DNA of 64,000 nt from positions 100,901-164,900 of the forward strand of contig VXBP01009415.1 of the NCBI GenBank assembly GCA_013400115.1. Direction: 5' to 3'. The first letter of the stretch is position 1. The number at the start of each line of letters is the position of its first letter. Below, in pieces: positions 1 to 11,900 of this stretch. The notes beneath the pieces were generated by a model, which saw only the letters and a list, made by a program, of their open reading frames with translations, was not told the origin of the DNA and did no database searches. Both the position numbers and the translations under genes were made by a program. The stretch is from Rhinopomastus cyanomelas. Taxonomy: Eukaryota; Chordata; Aves; Bucerotiformes; Rhinopomastidae.

Positions 1-245
1 AAATTCTCACGGAAATAAGGAATTGGGTGATCTCAGAAGTTTATAGAAGACCAACAGGCAAAAAATGCTCACTTGAAGCAGAGGAGCCTTGTAGAAGGAG
101 CCAAGTGTTCTCTTTTAAAATGTCATTTTTATTCTGTGTCGGAGAAATGGGGGCAGAACAAAAATCAAGCAGATGGTGAAGTGTAGATTGCCATGACACT
201 GTAAAGAAGTTTTAGTGTTACATGATTAAAGACATTCTGAATGCA
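1..245 (+). other. Possible 3' UTR end of a convergent neighbour
   Basis: AT-rich non-coding sequence ending in ATTAAA (225-230) followed by a T-run (257-264), an arrangement like a plus-strand cleavage site. In mammals PSME3IP1 (FAM192A) lies tail-to-tail with CPNE2, so its 3' UTR would be expected here. No coding exon is visible, so the assignment is speculative. Confidence 0.2.
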
Positions 246-565
246 CTTACGGGGCTTTTTTTTCATCTCAGCTCGTGCCATTCATAATTGTTCCTGGTTC
301 ATTAAGCAAATTTCTGTTCTACACAACCAGTCCCTTCCTCAGACTAACCACCTAGGAGAAGCCTGAGCCTACCTCCTCCCAGTGCAGCCACGGTGGTGGA
401 GAGCTCTTGTTCTGTGTGAGTGCTAAGGAGCTGCTGTTGGCTGATATGCTCAGAGGTCACTGCTCCTGTGCCACAGTCCTTCAGAGTGGGATTCCCCGTG
501 TTGGCCGAACCTTTTTGTACAGAAGCTGGAGAACTCCACTATCCTGTGCAGCAGTTGTGGTTGAG

Positions 566-712
566 ATTCATAGAATTGCAGACTGGTTTGGGTTGAAGGG
601 ACCTTCAGAGGTCCCACCTAGTCCAACCCCCTGCAGTGAACAGGGACATCTTCAACCAGAGCAGGTTGCTCAGAGCCCCAGGGTCCAACCTGACCTGGGA
701 TGGTTCCGTAGC
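566..712 (-). repeat. CR1 LINE 3' fragment
   Basis: Begins with the CR1 3' tail (reverse-complemented ATTCATAGAATT), then TTTGGGTTGAAGGGACCTTC and the AGGTTGCTCAGAGCCCC block typical of avian CR1. Truncated and diverged. Confidence 0.8.
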
Positions 713-1774
713 TGAAGCCGTCCTCAACCAAACAGCCTTTGTTTGCCCACAGCTCCTTACAGACATACTCTGCTTCCTCCCCTGATCTTAGGGGCTCTCA
801 GGCCCCTCTTGTCTTTGCTCCAGAGTTGCTCTTGCCTCTTCTGCAGTTATGATAGTTATAGGACTTTCTGAGTGGAGCAGACAAGCTCTTGCTGCCTCCC
901 TCCCTGGTGCTTTGCTTTTGGTGACTTTCATTGTACTTGGCTGTGAAGGGAGATGGAGAGAGCACACATACACACAAAATAATAATAAAGTGCCTGCTTT
1001 TCTTGAGAGTTGTGCCTGCAGGGGCCTTGAGCAGTTGGAGTGAGCAGTGTCAATGTGACCGAGAGGTGTAGGTGCACTCCACTGCGTTAATTTCTAGCTC
1101 AGTAATCCCTCTGTAGAGCCAGGACAGAGTGGTCTGGCTGGGAGCACACTGGGGCCATTTTCCTGAGTGATATTTTGCACAGCAACAAATTTAGACAAAG
1201 CTTGGTGGGATTTGGGGGCTGTAGGGCAGGTGCTGGTGGTTACACTGGAGTGTGCAAAGCCAGGATGAGCTGTTCTTGGGTCAGAGCAGGTAAGAAAGAC
1301 CCTGCTTCCCTCTTCTGCCCCAAAGAGCAGGGATGGGGCGCTCTGGGATCTGAGCAACACGAGGAGTGAAAGGGATGGAGGAGGGGGGTACTGCTCCTGC
1401 CCTGGGGCTGACATCAGCAGCTCCATCAGACAGGGTAGGTTTACCTGGAGTTGTTGGGGTTTATTCCTTTGTGAAGAGCGTTGTCTCTTTAAGCAGTGTC
1501 TGCTTCAGCCCCCTCCCCAGGGACATCTTCATCAGCTGCTTGTTTCCTGAGCAGGCTGGTAATGCTGCCGAGAGGTGTTAGAAAAAATTACATCCCCACA
1601 AACACTCTACAAGCAAAGCACTTAGTAGTGAGTGCAGCTGTCTGAGAGGTTCTTATGGAAAGGAATAAAATCAAGTTTTCCAGAGCTGCAGCCATGGAAG
1701 CTGAGTTGCATTCAGTGACATTCCCAACCAAGCCACCCCTGGGGGGCTGCTTCTTCCTTTGGAAAAGGCTGCTG

Positions 1775-1801
1775 GGGTTGATTTGGTTGATTTGGTTGAT
1801 T
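1775..1801 (+). repeat. Short tandem repeat (TTGATTTGG-like)
   Basis: About three copies of a 9-bp unit (GGTTGATTT) in direct tandem, followed by a C-run. Simple sequence with no evident function. Confidence 0.7.
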
Positions 1802-2027
1802 CCCCCCCACACCCCGATGCAGGGGGTTTAACAAAGCAAATACTTCACAGAGCGCTCCCACCTCTTCCAAAGGATAAGGCTTCACCAGCAGCTCCAGTCA
1901 GGCTGGAGACACTGAGGTCCCAGCCCCATGAGCAGCAATGCTGCCTCCCTGAGGACCAGGATGGGAGTCAGATTCACACCCCGCCCCCAGCCACACTCCC
2001 AGCCTTTAACTGAGCCTTGCTCTAAAT

Positions 2028-2358
2028 CATAGAATGCTTTGAGTTGGAAAGGAGCTTAGAGATCACCCAGTCCCAAGCCCCTGCCATGAGCAGCGACACC
2101 TGTCACCAGACCAGGTTGCCAGAGCCCCATCCGATCTGGCCTTGAACCCTTCCAGGGATGGAGCAGCCACAGCCTCCCTGGGCAGCCTGTGCCAGTGCCT
2201 CAGCACCCTCACTGTAAAGAATTTCCTCCTAATATCTAATCTAAATCCCCCTTCTGCTATCTTAAAGCCATTTCCCTTCATCCTATCACTACAAACTCTT
2301 GCAAAAAGCCCGTTCCGAGCATTGTTGTAATCCCCCTTCAGGTACTGGAAGCTGCTGT
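2028..2358 (-). repeat. CR1 LINE 3' fragment at CPNE2 end
   Basis: About 330 bp of CR1 3' end in the same orientation as CPNE2, with CAGGTTGCCAGAGCCCCATC, CTGGGCAGCCTGTGCCAGTG and a 3' tail at the low coordinate. Its 5' truncation point abuts the inferred CPNE2 cleavage site. Confidence 0.88.
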
Positions 2359-2887
2359 AAATGTACAAGTTTGTTTATTAACCTGAGTATAACAAAGATA
2401 CCAAGTACACAGTATAAAAATGAACACCGACCATGACGGGTACAACATGGATACACGGACTCTACAACCACCAGTTCCTCAAATGATAATTATAATATAT
2501 TAATCATTTTGTTGCTTGGAAAAAATAAAAACCAATCAAACCAACATCAACAACAACAAAAAAAAGACGAGCAAGTTCTGAGTGTAAAAATTGTGTCCCC
2601 ATTCCATTGCTGCAGTTATACAAAGTACATTCAACACTGAGAAGCGACTCCACAGAGCAGGGCCAGGGCACGGCCGCGTCGCTTTAGTGTTACCTCAGGC
2701 TGGGGCTGGACAAAACTATTCCAGATGCATCTCCGGGATGAATTTTAAGAAGGGCAGCCATTAAATTAAAAAGTACAAAGTGTTTCAGGGAGGGTATGGT
2801 TTTGTTTTTCTCATCAAAGCATGTGGAACATGCACGGTTCACTGGGACTGACGGGCTTCAGTAGCATGCAGAGGACATGGCGCAGCT
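2355..2887 (-). other. CPNE2: Probable CPNE2 3' untranslated region
   Basis: Non-repetitive sequence after the CPNE2 stop, T-rich on the minus strand. It runs to a canonical AATAAA at 2379-2374, with a cleavage site expected near 2355. The 5'-truncated end of a sense-oriented CR1 starts at almost the same place. The extent is inferred from the poly(A) signal alone. Confidence 0.6.
2374..2379 (-). terminator. Poly(A) signal AATAAA, probable CPNE2 end
   Basis: Canonical hexamer on the minus strand about 510 bp after the CPNE2 stop codon. It is the first AATAAA I find downstream of the stop. Confidence 0.55.
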
Positions 2888-2995
2888 CTATGCGGGCTCC
2901 GAGTTGACGGGCGGTAGGTTTTGCTGCTTGAAGTATTGGACAACCTGCTGCGGGAGCTCTGCCAGCACCGCCTTGGCCAAGGTCTCCTTGGGGGC
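2888..2995 (-). CDS. CPNE2: CPNE2 coding exon 15 (C-terminus and stop)
   Basis: Encodes the last 35 residues (APKETLAKAVLAELPQQVV to NSEPA) and a TAG stop at 2890-2888. The final alpha helix and the NSEPA tail are diagnostic for copine-2. Acceptor CTCCGCAG. Confidence 0.96.
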   Translation of the reverse strand, partial: APKETLAKAVLAELPQQVVQYFKQQNLPPVNSEPA

Positions 2996-5900
2996 CTGCG
3001 GAGGGGACAAACGCAAGGTGTAGGGACCCCTCACCATCCCAAACTCTTTCATCCCACACTGGCAGGCAGTGTTTTATTCCCCGGGGTTATCCTATTCTGT
3101 ACCCTGTCTCAGGAGAGCATTCCCTGGTAGGGAGGAATGAAAGATCCTAGATGAGTTAGGACAAGCTGCTTTTGAGTCACTGGGGATGAACAGGGGAGGA
3201 GGAGCACAGGCTGATGCTCTGCGTCCTCAGGCAATCCTGGGCCAGCACAGCTGACCCTGCTCCATCAAGATGGGCAGAGGACCACTGGCCTTGGCCAGCA
3301 ATACCCTTTACTGTAGGTTCTGGGAGGTGTCTGGGGTCACCCTCAGGACTGGGGCAGCTCAGCATTAAGCCCAAGGCATGTGGGTGCCAGATAAGAACCA
3401 AGTAGTGGACACTGGCAAGGGAACAAGGTGAGGGACATGAGTCCAGTCTCTGCTATAGTTAACTAGTTCTACATCCCACCAACATGGTGGTGATGGGAGA
3501 GGATGGAGGGATGCTCACTGGGATGCTGCTGATTTACATGGTCCCTGCCAGAGCATCATAAAGGTTTGCAATGTTTAGGGCCAAGGTAACTCAGGAGGGT
3601 GCCAACAGTCCCCACCTCCTGCCTCTGCCAGGGTCACTCCAATTCCAGAATCTCTTTCAAGCTTGAAACCCCCAATTTATGCTCATTACCCTCTCCCTGC
3701 TGCCCCACACTCACGTTGCGGAAATCCCGGAAGGGCACAAACTGGACGATGTCACGGACTGCCTCCTCACCGGTGTAGGATCGCAGCACCCGGCTGTCCC
3801 CATCCAGGAACTCCATGGCAGCAAAGTCTGCATTGCCCACCCCCACGATGATGATCGACATGGGCAGCTTGGATGCCTGCACCACGGCATGTCGCGTCTC
3901 ATCCATGTCGCTGATCACCCCATCCGTGATGATGAGGAGGATGAAGTATTGCTGCAGTGGGTAGGACAGAGGGTCAGACCCAGTGGGATACAGGTCTCTG
4001 GGGATTTGTGAGCATGAAGTTCTCCACTGCCCAGAACAGGCAGCATCATATCACCCTCTTTGGCAGCTTCCAGAAAACGCAGGTGCTCCCATTCTCCCAG
4101 GTTTTGAGGGGTTGGACTCAACCAACAAACCGGGTTCCAGCCCAAAAGGTTTTGTTGATTTACCCTAATGATGGAAAAAACACCCCAAGTTCTTCAGAGC
4201 CAGGAGGACTCTGAGGCCAGACATGAGATGTGATCTTCCTGCACACAGCCGGGCACATTGCAGGGTGGTCCCCATCAATAGCAATGGGGAGCATCTCCTG
4301 CATCCCATCGTCAGCCTGTGGAGCAGTGAGACCAGCCCATGCTCGGGAATTGTCCATCTCCCATACAAAGCAGTGGGTTCCAGGGCATCACAGGGGATGT
4401 AGAGGGGACTGGCAAGCTGAGGGGGGTGTCAGAGCAACAGTGTTAGCACCCACCACCCTTCCCATAGGAAAAGGAGAGAGTCCTGCTGGGCTCGGTTCAG
4501 CAAAGCAGAGCCAGGCAAACCCCAAAAAGCCCAACCCCTGCACCCCCAGGGACAGGAACAGTTCAGTCCTGGCCCATGAGGCAGCCTGGATGCAGCAGGA
4601 ATGACAAAAACAAGCACTTAAGAGCATTAAAACCCTTTGTTTCTCTCCTCATTCTTTCCATTTCCTGGGAAAACCACCAGCACAGCCGTTCTGGAAAAGC
4701 AGGAGATGGAACAGTGCCCCAAGCCCCTCGTCCTAGGTTCCCTCCAGCCCACAGTTCCCTAAATCCTTCCTGAGCCTTGTGGTCCTTTCATTGTTCTCCA
4801 GAGCCAAATTTCAAGAGTAAATCGGGTTGGCTCGAGTTTAAACATCATCACAGGACACAGGTGAGGAGGTTTGCCCTGAGCCCCTACCTGCAGGACACTG
4901 CCCAGGGTTTAGGTTTTCCCTAAATCTGACCTTTTCAGAGCAAATCATGGGTGTGAAGAGCAGGACCTCAACACCTGAGCCTGGCAGGTAGGACTAACTC
5001 CAGGAGAAGCCCCTCGTGATCCTCTGTGGTGACCAGCACTGGTCAGCCCTGGGAGCAGGACAAGTGCTAGAGTCTGACCCTGCCTGGAAACCAGTATAAG
5101 ATGAATCGCAAAGCCTAATCATGGGAACAGTTTTAGCCTGGTCCCACCCTCTCTCCACATGCTACTAGCACTTGTGAATAAATCATTCACCAGCGTTTGT
5201 GCACACCCAAGAGGAAGGATCCACAAAGGACTGTTCCCCTTTGTCCCCTTTTCTCTCTGAAAGAGAGGGATCTGAGAGGGAAAGGCAGGATATTGGCAGG
5301 GGGAGCAGAGCTCCTTAAATGTTTATCCCGATGCATTGCCGAAGCCAAGAGCTGATGCTGGGGCTCAGCCCCGAAGCTACAGCAGGTTGAACTCATGGGA
5401 ACATGTCAGGAGCCAGGGAGTGGTGATAGCAGTTTTGATGGGTCAGCAGTGGCATCCCTGGGCTCCAACCTGGAGCAACTTCACCCCCTTCCCTCCTTTC
5501 TTTCGTTAAGATGGCCAAGTTCTGACGCTACAGAGGTCAGGGGATCATCCCTCATCATTTGCTAACAACAGCAGCAATTAAGCTGAGGGTGAGCAGGGCT
5601 GGAAAGCATCAGGCAGCATTAAGGAGAGGGGAGACTGGACGCAGAGACCCTGCTGGGAGGGAGCGTTTTAATTCCCCAAAGCTCATTAATCCTTCCCCAA
5701 GAGCCAAACCCTGCGTAATTGCGCTCCCCCGCCCAGCCCCGTCTGGCCTCACCGCAGCGACAGGTTGAGTCCTTCCATCCCTCACGAGCCGGCAGCTCCC
5801 CTGTTTGTGATCCAGGTTGCCATGGAAAAACTACGACGGGTAGTTTCGGTGTAATTTGAAACACTGGGAGCAGGCGAGAGGGGAGGAAGGGGAGGGCAGG

Positions 5901-8900
5901 TCCAGGCAGCAACACCACCAGCAGAGATGGGATGGAAGAGGAGAAGCCCCGGAGATCAGGCTCCTTCATCACCACCAGGAGCCAAGCCCTGCTCTGCTCT
6001 GGTGGCACCATTAGTGCCCATTACTCAAAATCTCCGGTGATTAAACTATTAGTGGTAACCGAGACGTGCAATTTGCATACGATTAGTGCCTCAGCGCCAG
6101 GAGCCTGTGGGCTTCTCCCTCCCCCACCGACAACGAGAGAAAAAAGGATAAAAGGAGGAGCAGACTTGGTTTTGTGCTGAATTTAACCAACTTCAGCGTC
6201 TCCCTGTGCCCGGAGCTGGGATGAACTCTGGACCCTCCTAACACCTGTCCTAGGGCACCCTGGTCACCACCACCCAGGGCTGCAGCTCCTGGCAGACACT
6301 GGCATCCACTGCCAAAAGGTACCACCCAGCCTTACTGCCCCTCATGCAGTCGCTGAGGGTCTTGGTCACCTCCCTCCATACCGTTTCCAGGCTGTTTGAT
6401 CCTCTCTGAGACAAGGAGCCAAATATTTAAGATGGTTCTCCAGACATCCAAGGGACTCCCCACCTCATGGCATCTCCCACCTTCACCCTCAGCAATCTTC
6501 AGTCTGTCCCCAGTATCCACAGCTGCAGTTTTGTTGGACTGCTGTCCAGTTTGAGTTTTTCCTTCCTAAGGAGCATCTGGGGTGACTCTCTATGTTCACT
6601 TTCTGAAGTGACAACCAGCCAAGAGCCCAGATCTGCAGGGATCCCAAGGACCATCTCAGAGGGAGGACCCTGCCTCCCTGTCAACAGTGCAGGAAAGGAC
6701 ATGAATTGAAGCCCAGACATCCCTGCCCAAAGCCATCGGGACTGCAATTGCCCTGCAGGGACATAGCCTTTAGGGACTCACTGTTGCAGCCTGTTGCTGG
6801 GTGGCCTGAGCTGCAAAACGAGCCACGTGGTTGATGATGGGGGAGAAGTTGGTGGGTCCGTAGAAGCGGATGTGGGGCAGGCAGGCTGAGTACGCCTGGA
6901 CAATGCCCTCCACACCTGCAGGGAAAGTAGAGGAGTCAGAGAAGTTACAACAGGACACAGCTCAGTCCCCATTGAGCACCATCAGCCAACACTGCCGTGG
7001 GGGCTGCTAGATTTCATTTTCCCTCTCAAACTCCTTCACAAGTTTCATCCAGCTCAACTCAAATGTTATAATGCCAGGAGCTTTGCTTTTTGATTTCTTT
7101 GAGGTGGCTCCTCAGACCTTGTGGGGTCAGAGAACCTTGGTAGCACCCATAAGCTTTTCCTTGGGTTTCTGCTGTAATCTCAGCATCAGCCAAACAGGAG
7201 GAGCAGAGCAAGAAGCCGGTACAGGTCTCTTGACAGAACCAAGAACCAGACAGACATGGAGCAGAGAGAAGCAAAACAATCTCCTTTGCACACCGCAACT
7301 TGGTTTGAGAGTTGGTTAAAGGCTGGCAGTTTGGGAAGGACCTGCAGGACTGTGGCAAGGGAGTGGAACATCTCCATGATGAGGAAAGTCTGAGGGGTAT
7401 GGGTCTCTTTAGCTTGGAAAAAAGGAGACTGAGGGGTGATCTGATTAATGTTTATAAATATGGAAGGGCAGATGTCAGGAGGATGGAGCCAGGCTCTGCT
7501 CAGTGGCATCTAGTGATAAGACAAAGGGCAGTGGGTGTGAGCTAGAACACAGGAGGTTCCACATCAATATATGAAGGAACTTGTTCTCAGTGAGTGTAGC
7601 AGAGCGCTAGAAGAGGCTGCCCAGGTAGATGTTTACAACCTGCCTGGACATGTTTTTGTGCTGCTTGATCTAGGTGATCCTGCTGTGGCATGGGGTTGGA
7701 CTGGATGATCTTTTGAGGTCCCTTCCAGTCCCTAATGTTCTGCGATTCTGCACCCCATAGCATCTGCACTAAGTGAGGCGGGCACAGGCCGTAGAGCAGT
7801 CCAGAGCCAGCTGGGGAGAAGCACAGGTCCAACTACACAATGTTTGGACAACACGGGAGCCTTCCCTGCTTAGCCCTGAGCAGTTCCTCAGCCATGACTG
7901 TGCTCAGCTCTCAGCTGCTAAATGCAGAGCTAAGGCTGGATTCCCCATCTGCCCCATGGATCCAGTGGCTCCTGCTGGAGGAGCAGACGGCTGGTGGGAC
8001 ATAGGAGCCATCAGCACGAAGGCAGATTTTATACTCTCTGAATCCAGTTGCATTTCACCCTGGGCAATCCTACACCCGTCCTAAATTTTCTCTCCTTTCT
8101 TGAGTGCTCCCTTAGCTTCACTGTTAATGCCTGACACTGAACAGACCTTCAAAAACCCCCGAGATGGGACTGGAGAAACACAGAAGAAAGGACAAAAGAC
8201 ACTGAAAAGCCCTGGTAGGTGCTCACCTGAACAGAATGGGTTTGTGGGGTTGAAGTTAATGGCAAACTCATGAGACACCTGTGGAGAAGAAAAGACCTGG
8301 ATTAATTTAGAAGGTCAGTGCAGAGCAAGGTCTCACAACCAGTCAGCAGCACCTCCCAACCTTCTGCTCCTCATGCAGTCAGGAGCAGCAGCATGTGCAA
8401 ACCTGGTCAGAACTGGGCAGTGTTTGAGGATGGGCTGGTTCCCCAGTGCCCCATCACGGAGCCACCTGAAGTCATGATTTTACTCATGGTACAGTGACCC
8501 AAGCAGGCCTACCCTGCCCCCTAGTGCCCAGAGGGACAGCACATGGAGGGATGCTCTTGGCCACTGCGGCCATCACACCAGTCACCAGCAGAGAAGATTT
8601 GATCCTGCTGCAGGTCACATAGGGAGAGCAGCAGTACCCCAGGGAGCCTGGTCCTGGCAGCATCACGGCTCCTGTCTCTCTGCAGGTGGCACAAGGAGAG
8701 AGGCACAGAGCGAGCTGGGTCTGATCTGACATGGCAGCTACTGTAACAAAGGCAGCAGATGATTAGCTTCATCATCTGAGTCACCACAAGGGGGTAAGGC
8801 AGCGCAGGAGAGGTGATGTGAGTGCTTGGGACACCCAAGTGCCAGCACCAGTCTGGGCTGGTTTTCATTGACCATGAAACCATCCTTCTTTCAAGACAGG

Positions 8901-11900
8901 TACCAGATCCTTCAGGTTTCCCACCACCTCCTTTCAAGATGAGGGAGATGCAAAGGCTGAGCAGCTCAACAGCCAGGGTGCAGAGAGGGTCAGGACTCCT
9001 GTCGTGCAGAGTTAACCAGGCCAACGTCAGCGTGGGCCAACAGACTCCTGAGGGAACAACCACCAGCTCTGGGCTTGGCCATTCCTTGCTCTGCTACCTG
9101 CTATGTAAGAAGCAAATGGACTCCCAGGAGCATCAAGGATGCTCAATGCCCTCCTCCAGCACCTCTGAAGGTTGGAGAGGGAGGTCTGAGCTTTGAGGCT
9201 CAGAAACAAAAGGGCTCGGAAACAAAAAGCTCCCACTTGGTTCATGCCAGAATTACACAATGAAGATGTTTTCTCCTTCTCAGAAGGATGGAGGGTTGCT
9301 GAGCTTTGCTGAGCTGCCCAGGCAGGGGATTGCTTCGGGACACACGTGTTCCCCACGCTGGCAAGCAACCATCCCCCAAAGCGCCACACCAGTCCTCTTG
9401 AGACCGCTTCAGCAGCACGCATCTGATTCAGACTTTCCAATTACACTGGGCATTGTGTCGAAAGCAGCAGAAACTATTTTTGCAAGAGGCTGTGGGGTGG
9501 GAAATAGCAACCAAACAGAAGTAGGTCAACCCCAAATCCTCCCTGCACGGCAATGAGCTGTTGGGCTGGCAAACGTCAACAGCCCAGCTGGGGTCTCTCT
9601 CTGCCTGTAGAGCATCATCAGTAACACTCCTGGCCACCAGTAACCTCAGGGTGAGAGACACAGTGTGAGATGCGTGACTGGGATTTGCATACGTCCTTTC
9701 TCATAGAAACCTCAATTTTGGGTAAGTTATATCCAGACTCAAATCTCTTGATGATTTTTTAGTCGGAAAGGGCTCCACTTGTAGGGTTTTTTTTAGAAGA
9801 CACTCAAAATTCTGCCACCCGAGTATTTATAGCTGAGGCAAGTGAAAATACTGCCATGTTTTGCACTGCAAAAAGAGGGGTTCTCCTTCCTTGAGATGGT
9901 TTGGAGCTCTGTTCCTCGCCAGACCCTGTGCATGGCACAAGCACTGCAAAGCCACCTCTGGATTTTCTGTGGATTTTCTGTTTATCTGCCAGGAAATGCA
10001 ACAGGAGGGCTTCAGAATAACAAAAACAAAATAGAAGAAATGATCTCATTTTGTATTCAGCTCATATGAAAACCTGTTCTGGTGGAAGCCAGTGCAAGCA
10101 ACAACAGGGCTCATGCTCACCTGGTCATGACCCAGTAATGCACAGGGTCAGTCTCTCCAAACCACCCTGAAGGGTCCATTCACCGCCAGCCTGTCCCCTC
10201 TCCAGTCTGGGGTGGGGACAGCCACAGCTCCATTGTGTTTCCCATCAGGAAATCATCATTTCCTATGAGGCTGGAGCCCGTGCCAGAGAACAAACCCCGC
10301 AGAGGCTTCTCCACCACCTTCCCCTGCCATGACTCAATTTCCCCAGATAAATATTTTAAAAGGAGCAAACGGAGGGGAAGCCTTGGGGGCGGCTTGTTGG
10401 GGAAGCCAATGGCTTCCTTTGGCCAACCCCCTCTCCCAAACCCGGGGCAGGTGGTGGGAGTCCACATCCAAGCATCACCCACTTGCCTTTGCTCATCCCC
10501 CAGAAACCACAACCCATCTGCTTCCTTCTCCCATTCCCTACTGGGAAAGTGCTTGAGGCTCTGCACAGAGCTGTTAACATGGCAAGATGTTCCCTGACAT
10601 TTCCAACGAGACTTTTGTGTGCAAAACATCTCGCTGTGGCGGGTGCCGGCAAGCGTTGGGGGAGCCATGGCAACAGGAACGATTTATACTGCTCCTATCT
10701 CCTAATGATCTCCCCCATTCCCAGCCACTCTGGGCTGTGGTCTGTAACGGCCTCCTGGGAGCACCACCACCCCTGCTCGCCTCCTGCTGTAACATGGTGC
10801 AGAATTCCCAGCCAAGAGCCTCTCTGAAGAAGCCCAGAGAGCCTTGGTGGCCTAAAAAGCATGGAACCATGAGTGGAGCTGGCAGTGTGTGGACTCCATG
10901 GGGAGGGGAGTAGCATCCTCTGCCCCCAGCCTGCATCTCCCACCTGGTACCCACCTCCACCTTCTCCCACAGGTGCCGAGGGAGGCTACTCCTTGCCCCC
11001 AGCAGCCTGACCCACTGCACACTTTCCCATCCTCACCACGTTTTCCATTTCCACTCCTCTTCCCAAGTACTAAATCCTTGATGGCAGCTCATTCTTCATC
11101 CTTGGAATCTCCCTACCAAGACTTTCCCAGCCAAAGCTGCAAAGCGGCAGATCAGAGCCATTTGCTGGCTAAGGAGGATGAATCAGCGCTAGAGGGCAGC
11201 CGGCAGGATCTCCCCTGGTGCTTGGCGAGCATCGAATCCTCCCACTTGACTCACAGGAATTTTTGCTCTGGGACAGCAGAGAAAAGCACAGTCCTGGGGT
11301 GGGCTGGACATCCCCAGCCCCAGCCTCTGGCTGCTTGTGACTTACGTGCCCCACTGCACCCAGATTCCCCCCTGAGAACACAGAAGGCTCACAGAGACTC
11401 AACGCCAGCGTCTCAAAACCAGCAGAAAGAAAATCCACACAGAGGACGTGAGCAGAGTGAGCAAAAACCCAGCTAGAAATGACAGGCAGTGGGGTCTGGC
11501 ACAGCTGCTCCCCATGAGCAGGAGCAGCCCCTAGCCCTGGGCAAGGTGAGCTCCAGCTCAGCCCTTGCAGGACCAGCTTGGCTTTAACTCCTCTGGTGCC
11601 TAATACCCACTAAAGATTGAGGTGCCTTTTGGGACCAAAGGGTCAATTTAATTGGAAAAATCCTTTAAGCCAGGGGTCCTCAAACCCTGGCCTGCAGGCC
11701 GAATACGGCCCCCCAGGGTCTCCAATGAGGTCCACCGGTATTTACAGACACCCCACACCCCCCCCCCCCCCCCCCCCGCCCCCTGGAAACCGAGCAGCTG
11801 CAGATGAGCAGATGACTTCCTGCCGACTTTGAGGCTGGGCTGAGGAGGGGGGTGGCAGCATCAGAGAGGTGGGTGGCTCCCCCATCTCTCCCTCCCTCCC

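Larger units (their letters stand above)
246..2027. other. Intergenic, CPNE2 downstream flank
   Basis: No gene recognised. Contains one CR1 fragment (566-712), plus-strand AATAAA hexamers at 984-989 and about 1665-1670, and a short tandem repeat near 1775-1801. Remaining sequence is unique with no conserved open frame. Confidence 0.5.

Noticed and set aside
1..1000. Coding exons of PSME3IP1 (FAM192A), expected next to CPNE2
   Set aside because: No matching coding sequence was seen on either strand; only a possible 3' UTR end can be suggested.
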